From the NCBI GenBank assembly GCA_018268695.1, contig JAFDWD010000535.1, forward strand, positions 1 through 7,968: DNA of 7,968 nucleotides. Reading direction: 5' to 3'. Made by a program: the position numbers and the translations under genes. Positions 4,914 to 7,968 of this stretch are shown in pieces. Position 1 is the first letter of the stretch. Every line of letters starts with the position of its first letter. Source of the stretch: Actinomycetota bacterium. Its GTDB lineage: Bacteria; Actinomycetota; Thermoleophilia; Solirubrobacterales; 70-9. The notes beneath the pieces are model-generated. The model did not search any database. It worked only from the letters and a program-made list of their open reading frames with translations, and was not told where the DNA came from.

Positions 4914-6926
4914 ATGAGGCGCCTGATCCTCGGCATCGCCCTGGCGGCGATCGCGGCCTCCGCCCTCGCCGTCACGGCCTGGGCGGGGGCCGCCCAGCTC
5001 GGTGGGGCGCGGGCGACGGCAAGCGATCGCGGCAGTGCCGAAAGCGTCTACGAATCCGGTCTCGGGGAAGGCGTCGTCGAACTGGAAGCGATCGGCGGGG
5101 GGAGCGAGGAAGGCGACGCGACCGGGGAGAAGAAGGGCGTCCGGCGCGACAGCACGATCGCCGAATCGGAATCGGAATCGGAATCGGAAGCAGCGGCGCA
5201 GGCTACGGAAACGGAAGCGGGCGAAGAAGAAGCCTCGGGCGCCCTTTCGTCGCTCAACCTCGGCGACGGCGCCTCGACCCTGGAAGAACTCGAAATCCCG
5301 ACCGCGCTGCTGCCGGTGTACCAGGCGTGCGGGACGCGCTACGGGATCTCCTGGGAGGTCCTGGCGGCGATCAACAAGGTCGAGACCGGCTTCGGCACGA
5401 ACCTCGGCACCTCGAGCGCCGGGGCGGAAGGCTGGATGCAGTTCCTCCCCTCCAGCTGGAAGGAATGGGGGACCGACGCGGACGGCGACGGCAAGGCCGA
5501 CACCGACGATCCGGTCGACGCGATCTGCTCGGCGGCCCGTTACCTCGCCGCGTCGGGTGGCGAATCCGACATCTACGACGCCGTGCTCGCCTACAACCAC
5601 GCCGACTGGTACGCCCGCGAGGTGCTCGCCGACGCCCGTCGCTACGAACGGGTGCCGGTGAACCTGGTCAACTCGCTCACCGCCCTGGCGGCTGGCTCGA
5701 CCTACCCGGTCGCCGGCAGCACGAACTCCTGGAACGGGACCGCGGCGGCAGAAGCGCTCTCCGGCGACCGGGCGACGATCGCCGGGAAAGCGGGCGCCGA
5801 TGTCCTCGCCGTGGTCGAGGGGACGGTCGAGAAGGTCGGCGAAGGAGGGGCGCTGGGCCGCTACGTGGTGCTGGGCGACGCCTACGGCGACCGTTTCGTC
5901 TACTCCGACCTCGGCAAGGTCACGGTCGAAGCCGGGGACGAAGTCGCCGAAGGCGATGTACTCGGCTCGGTCGGCGAATCGGCGATCGGCTTCGCCGCCC
6001 GGCCCGACGCCGCCGAGACCGTCGACCCGACCGAACTGCTCGAGCTCTGGCAGCGCGGCGGTACGGGGGCGGTCTACGCGGTCGAGGACGAAGGGGCGAG
6101 CGCCGGGAGCAAGTCGGTCCGCTCCCTGCTGATGTCGGCGGCTGTTCTGCGGCGCGAAGTCCTCGCCGACGAGAACCTTGAACTGCCCGCCTGCGTCCGC
6201 GCGGCGGTGAGGGACGGTGAGCTGCGACGCCAGGGTCTCGCCGCGCTCGAGTACCTCTCCGGTCGCGGCTACCAGCTCGGCGTCGCGGCCTCCACCTGCG
6301 AAAGCGCCGATGGCTTCAAGGTGGCGATCGACTCGGTCGATGGCAAGAGCGTCGAAGCGGGCCAGGGGTCCGGCACCTCCGCCTATGCGCTCGCCGAGAC
6401 CGTCGTCGGCATGGACGCGGCGACGGCGCCGCAGACGGTCTCCTCGCGGACGGGAATCGCCGCGGCGGAAACGGGTGGCTCCAGCGCCGCGACGATCGAG
6501 CTCGACTATCGGCCCCCGGAAAAGGCGCGGATCGTCGACGGTGACGCCGTCGCTCCGACCGACGCTCCCGCGGCGGTCCAGGCGATGATCGCCGCCGCCA
6601 ACCAGATCGACGAAACGCCCTACGTCTGGGGCGGCGGCCACGGCGCCTGGGTGTCCGCCGGCTACGACTGCTCCGGGTCGGTCAGCTACGTCCTGCACGC
6701 GGCGAAGATGCTCTCCTCGCCGCAGACCTCGGGCGCGTTGGAGGGCTGGGGCGAATCGGGAACCGGCAGGTGGGTGACTGTCTACGCCAATGCCGACCAC
6801 ACCTATGCGGTGATCGCCGGACTGCGCTGGGACACCGTCGGCGACGCGACCGGGTCCGGGCCGCGGTGGCACGACGCGGCGGCCTATCCGGAAGGCTTCA
6901 CCGTGCGACACCCGGCGGGGCTCTGA
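4914..6926 (+). CDS. Exported multi-module cell-wall hydrolase: lytic transglycosylase + degenerate peptidase modules + NlpC/P60
   Basis: A 670-residue secreted or membrane-tethered murein hydrolase. Residues 1-28 form a signal peptide (MRRLILGIALAAIAASALAV) with no lipobox cysteine. Residues about 35-125 are acidic and disordered, with a Ser-Glu repeat at 83-92. A soluble lytic transglycosylase module (about 128-247) has the likely catalytic Glu157 in NKVETGFG, then GWMQFLPSSW (173-182), a DADGDGKAD calcium-loop-like segment (188-196) and AYNHADWY (226-233). Residues about 262-360 look like an M23/LytM fold (VLAVVEGTVEKVGE, VTVEAGDEVAEGDVLGSVG) without its histidines. Residues about 402-534 resemble an M15-like peptidase module, also without metal ligands. 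The C-terminal NlpC/P60 module (about 552-670) has PYVWGGGH, GYDCSGSV with Cys586 and DHTYAVIAG with His629. Predicted actions are glycan cleavage plus stem-peptide hydrolysis or a related papain-like reaction. Only five cysteines occur: 139, 205, 427, 462 and 586. It lies ten bases behind htrA with no clear Shine-Dalgarno sequence, suggesting coupled translation. GAA outnumbers GAG about 40 to 16. Confidence 0.9.
   Translation: MRRLILGIALAAIAASALAVTAWAGAAQLGGARATASDRGSAESVYESGLGEGVVELEAIGGGSEEGDATGEKKGVRRDSTIAESESESESEAAAQATETEAGEEEASGALSSLNLGDGASTLEELEIPTALLPVYQACGTRYGISWEVLAAINKVETGFGTNLGTSSAGAEGWMQFLPSSWKEWGTDADGDGKADTDDPVDAICSAARYLAASGGESDIYDAVLAYNHADWYAREVLADARRYERVPVNLVNSLTALAAGSTYPVAGSTNSWNGTAAAEALSGDRATIAGKAGADVLAVVEGTVEKVGEGGALGRYVVLGDAYGDRFVYSDLGKVTVEAGDEVAEGDVLGSVGESAIGFAARPDAAETVDPTELLELWQRGGTGAVYAVEDEGASAGSKSVRSLLMSAAVLRREVLADENLELPACVRAAVRDGELRRQGLAALEYLSGRGYQLGVAASTCESADGFKVAIDSVDGKSVEAGQGSGTSAYALAETVVGMDAATAPQTVSSRTGIAAAETGGSSAATIELDYRPPEKARIVDGDAVAPTDAPAAVQAMIAAANQIDETPYVWGGGHGAWVSAGYDCSGSVSYVLHAAKMLSSPQTSGALEGWGESGTGRWVTVYANADHTYAVIAGLRWDTVGDATGSGPRWHDAAAYPEGFTVRHPAGL
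5163..5186 (+). repeat. Four perfect tandem GAATCG hexamers (Glu-Ser linker)
   Basis: Four identical GAATCG units run head to tail and continue into GAAG. They encode the Glu-Ser repeat at residues 84-91 of the wall hydrolase, in the disordered region between the signal peptide and the catalytic modules. A perfect repeat in a coding region can change length by slippage without breaking the frame, altering the reach of the tether. Confidence 0.8.
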
Positions 6927-6936
6927 GGTCCCCCGC
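6915..6936 (+). terminator. Weak hairpin across the wall hydrolase stop codon
   Basis: GCGGGG (6915-6920) pairs with CCCCGC (6931-6936) around a ten-base loop that contains the TGA stop. Six strong pairs at an operon end could act as a GC-rich terminator, but there is no T tract and such short GC stems are common by chance in DNA of this composition. Confidence 0.25.
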
Positions 6937-6950
6937 ACTCCGGTCGCGGC

Positions 6951-6964
6951 TAAGCTCGCTCGCC
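6951..6964 (+). promoter_or_regulatory. Candidate -10 box of the dipeptidase gene, leaderless type
   Basis: TAAGCT at 6951-6956 fits TANNNT and ends eight bases before the GTG at 6965, the same geometry as in front of the FUSC and htrA genes. No Shine-Dalgarno sequence precedes the GTG and no -35 is evident at the usual spacing. It suggests transcription separate from the upstream operon, although read-through across the 38-bp gap is possible. Confidence 0.5.
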
Positions 6965-7968
6965 GTGATCCCGATCTTCGACGGACACAACGACGCCCTG
7001 ACCCGGGCGGACCACGCACGGTTCGCGAGCGGGCGCGACGGCGGCCACCTGGACCTGCCGCGGATGCGGGAGGGCGGCATGAAGGGCGGGATCTTCGCCC
7101 TCTTCACCTCCTCGCCCGGGGAAGAGGAGGTCGAAGGGCAGGTCTTCGGCGGCAACCCGTTCTCCGAGCCCCTGGCCGAGCCGGTCGCCCACGAGGTCGC
7201 CGCCGCCGAGACGACGGCCGCCGCCGGGCGCCTCTTCGCGCTCGAGCGCGCGGGCGAGCTGACGGTGGCGCGAGGGATCGAGGATGTCGACGCGGCGCTC
7301 GCCGATGGCGCGCCGCCGGTCGCGGTCCTCCACCACGAGGGCGCCGAGGCGATCGACCCCGGCCTGGAATCGCTGCCCGCCTGGTACGCGATGGGCCTGC
7401 GCTCGCTCGGCCCCGTCTGGAGCCGCGCCAACGCCTTCGCCACCGGCGTCCAGTTCGCGATGCCCTCCTCGCCCGACCTCGGCCCGGGCCTCACCGACGC
7501 GGGAGTCGCCCTGGTCAAGGCCTGCGCCGAGCTCGGCATCCTCGTCGACCTCAGCCACCTCAACGAAAAGGGGTTCTGGGACGTGGCCAGGCTCGAGGCC
7601 GGTCCGCTCGTCGCCAGCCACTCCGGCGCCCACGCCGTCGCCGCGGCCTCCCGCAACCTGACCGACGCACAGCTCGACGCGATCGGCGAGAGCGACGGCC
7701 TGGTCGGCATCGTCTACGCGACCGCCTTCATCCGCCCCGACTTCGCCGACGATCCCGACACGCCGCTCTCGGTGATCGCCGACCACGCCCGCTACGTCGC
7801 CGACCGGATCGGCGCCCGGCACGTCGCCCTCGGCTCGGACTTCGACGGCGCCACGATCCCGACAGAGCTCGGCGACGTCGCCGGCCTGCCGAAGCTCCTC
7901 GACGCCCTCCGCGCCGTCGGCTTCACCGAGCCTGAGCTCGAGGCCATCGGCTGGCACAACTGGCGCCG
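6965..7968 (+). CDS. Peptidase M19 (renal-dipeptidase-type) zinc dipeptidase, 3' end outside window
   Basis: A cytoplasmic dinuclear-zinc dipeptidase of the amidohydrolase superfamily; family members cleave dipeptides, often those with a C-terminal D-residue. The 334 codons in view contain the full ligand set: His8 and Asp10 in FDGHNDAL, Glu125 in LHHEGAEAI, His198 in VDLSHLN and His219 in ASHSGAHA, plus the catalytic-site Asp292 in GSDFDG. SRNLTD (229-234) matches the conserved segment after the last histidine. The frame runs off the right edge at GWHNWR, close to the usual C-terminus (family GxN..R region), so perhaps ten to thirty residues are missing. The GTG at 6965 is chosen because it leaves only VIPI before the conserved FDGHND, as is normal for bacterial M19 proteins, and because the TAAGCT box fits it. 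There is no signal peptide. Its place behind a wall hydrolase allows a role in using D-amino-acid peptides from wall turnover, but this is only inference. Glutamate is mostly GAG (about 19 of 23). Confidence 0.93.
   Translation, partial: MIPIFDGHNDALTRADHARFASGRDGGHLDLPRMREGGMKGGIFALFTSSPGEEEVEGQVFGGNPFSEPLAEPVAHEVAAAETTAAAGRLFALERAGELTVARGIEDVDAALADGAPPVAVLHHEGAEAIDPGLESLPAWYAMGLRSLGPVWSRANAFATGVQFAMPSSPDLGPGLTDAGVALVKACAELGILVDLSHLNEKGFWDVARLEAGPLVASHSGAHAVAAASRNLTDAQLDAIGESDGLVGIVYATAFIRPDFADDPDTPLSVIADHARYVADRIGARHVALGSDFDGATIPTELGDVAGLPKLLDALRAVGFTEPELEAIGWHNWR

Noticed and set aside
3623..4975. 450-codon minus-strand open frame opposite htrA
   Set aside because: Low-complexity translation (GDRGADLEFGG-like), no recognisable family, and the plus-strand frame has an intact catalytic triad.
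3264..5030. Five GCGATCGC octamers (3264, 3408, 4787, 4947, 5023), like the cyanobacterial HIP1 element
   Set aside because: Four encode Ala-Ile-Ala and one Ser-Asp-Arg in frame, so codon choice explains them; there is no spacing pattern.
4737..7019. 760-codon open frame on the minus strand opposite the wall hydrolase
   Set aside because: Arg/Gly/Asp-rich with no domain, and fully antisense to a gene with strong motifs. It results from the rarity of TTA, CTA and TCA in very GC-rich coding DNA.
6950..7957. 335-codon minus-strand frame opposite the dipeptidase
   Set aside because: Antisense shadow; the plus strand has the full M19 ligand set.

Overview
The window is very GC-rich, with G or C at most third codon positions, and its promoters look like TANNNT boxes placed a few bases upstream of start codons. 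The C-terminal NlpC/P60-type module of one gene (motifs PYVWGGGH, GYDCSGSV, RHPAGL) matches proteins I remember from Thermoleophilia-class actinobacteria (Solirubrobacter/Conexibacter-like). This lineage call is from memory and family resemblance, not from a search. The window is ordinary chromosomal DNA: I see no tRNA, rRNA, CRISPR array, insertion sequence or phage gene.

Layout. (1) Positions 1-1241, minus strand: an NhaA Na+/H+ antiporter, running off the left edge. (2) A 24-bp divergent gap (1242-1265) holding overlapping -10-like boxes on both strands. (3) Positions 1266-3560, plus strand: a 764-residue FUSC-family membrane protein with two transmembrane bundles. (4) An 89-bp gap (3561-3649) with a terminator-like hairpin just after the FUSC stop, then a perfect inverted repeat ending on a TAATTT -10 box. 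(5) Positions 3650-4903: a membrane-anchored HtrA/DegP-type serine protease with one PDZ domain. (6) Ten bases later, 4914-6926: a 670-residue exported cell-wall hydrolase combining a lytic transglycosylase module, two peptidase-like modules without recognisable metal ligands, and a C-terminal NlpC/P60 module. (7) A 38-bp gap with a TAAGCT box, then 6965 to the right edge: an M19 (renal-dipeptidase-type) zinc dipeptidase, missing only its C-terminus.

The protease and the wall hydrolase almost certainly form an operon for envelope maintenance. Both are exported, both carry a Ser/Glu-rich linker built partly from the same GAATCG hexamer, and both prefer GAA for glutamate while the other three genes prefer GAG. 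The antiporter and FUSC protein are cytoplasmic-membrane transport genes. The dipeptidase could use small peptides released by wall turnover, but it has its own promoter-like box.

The points most worth checking are the apparently decayed peptidase modules in the wall hydrolase, the repeated leaderless-promoter geometry, the two-way promoter between nhaA and the FUSC gene, and the inverted repeat in the protease promoter.
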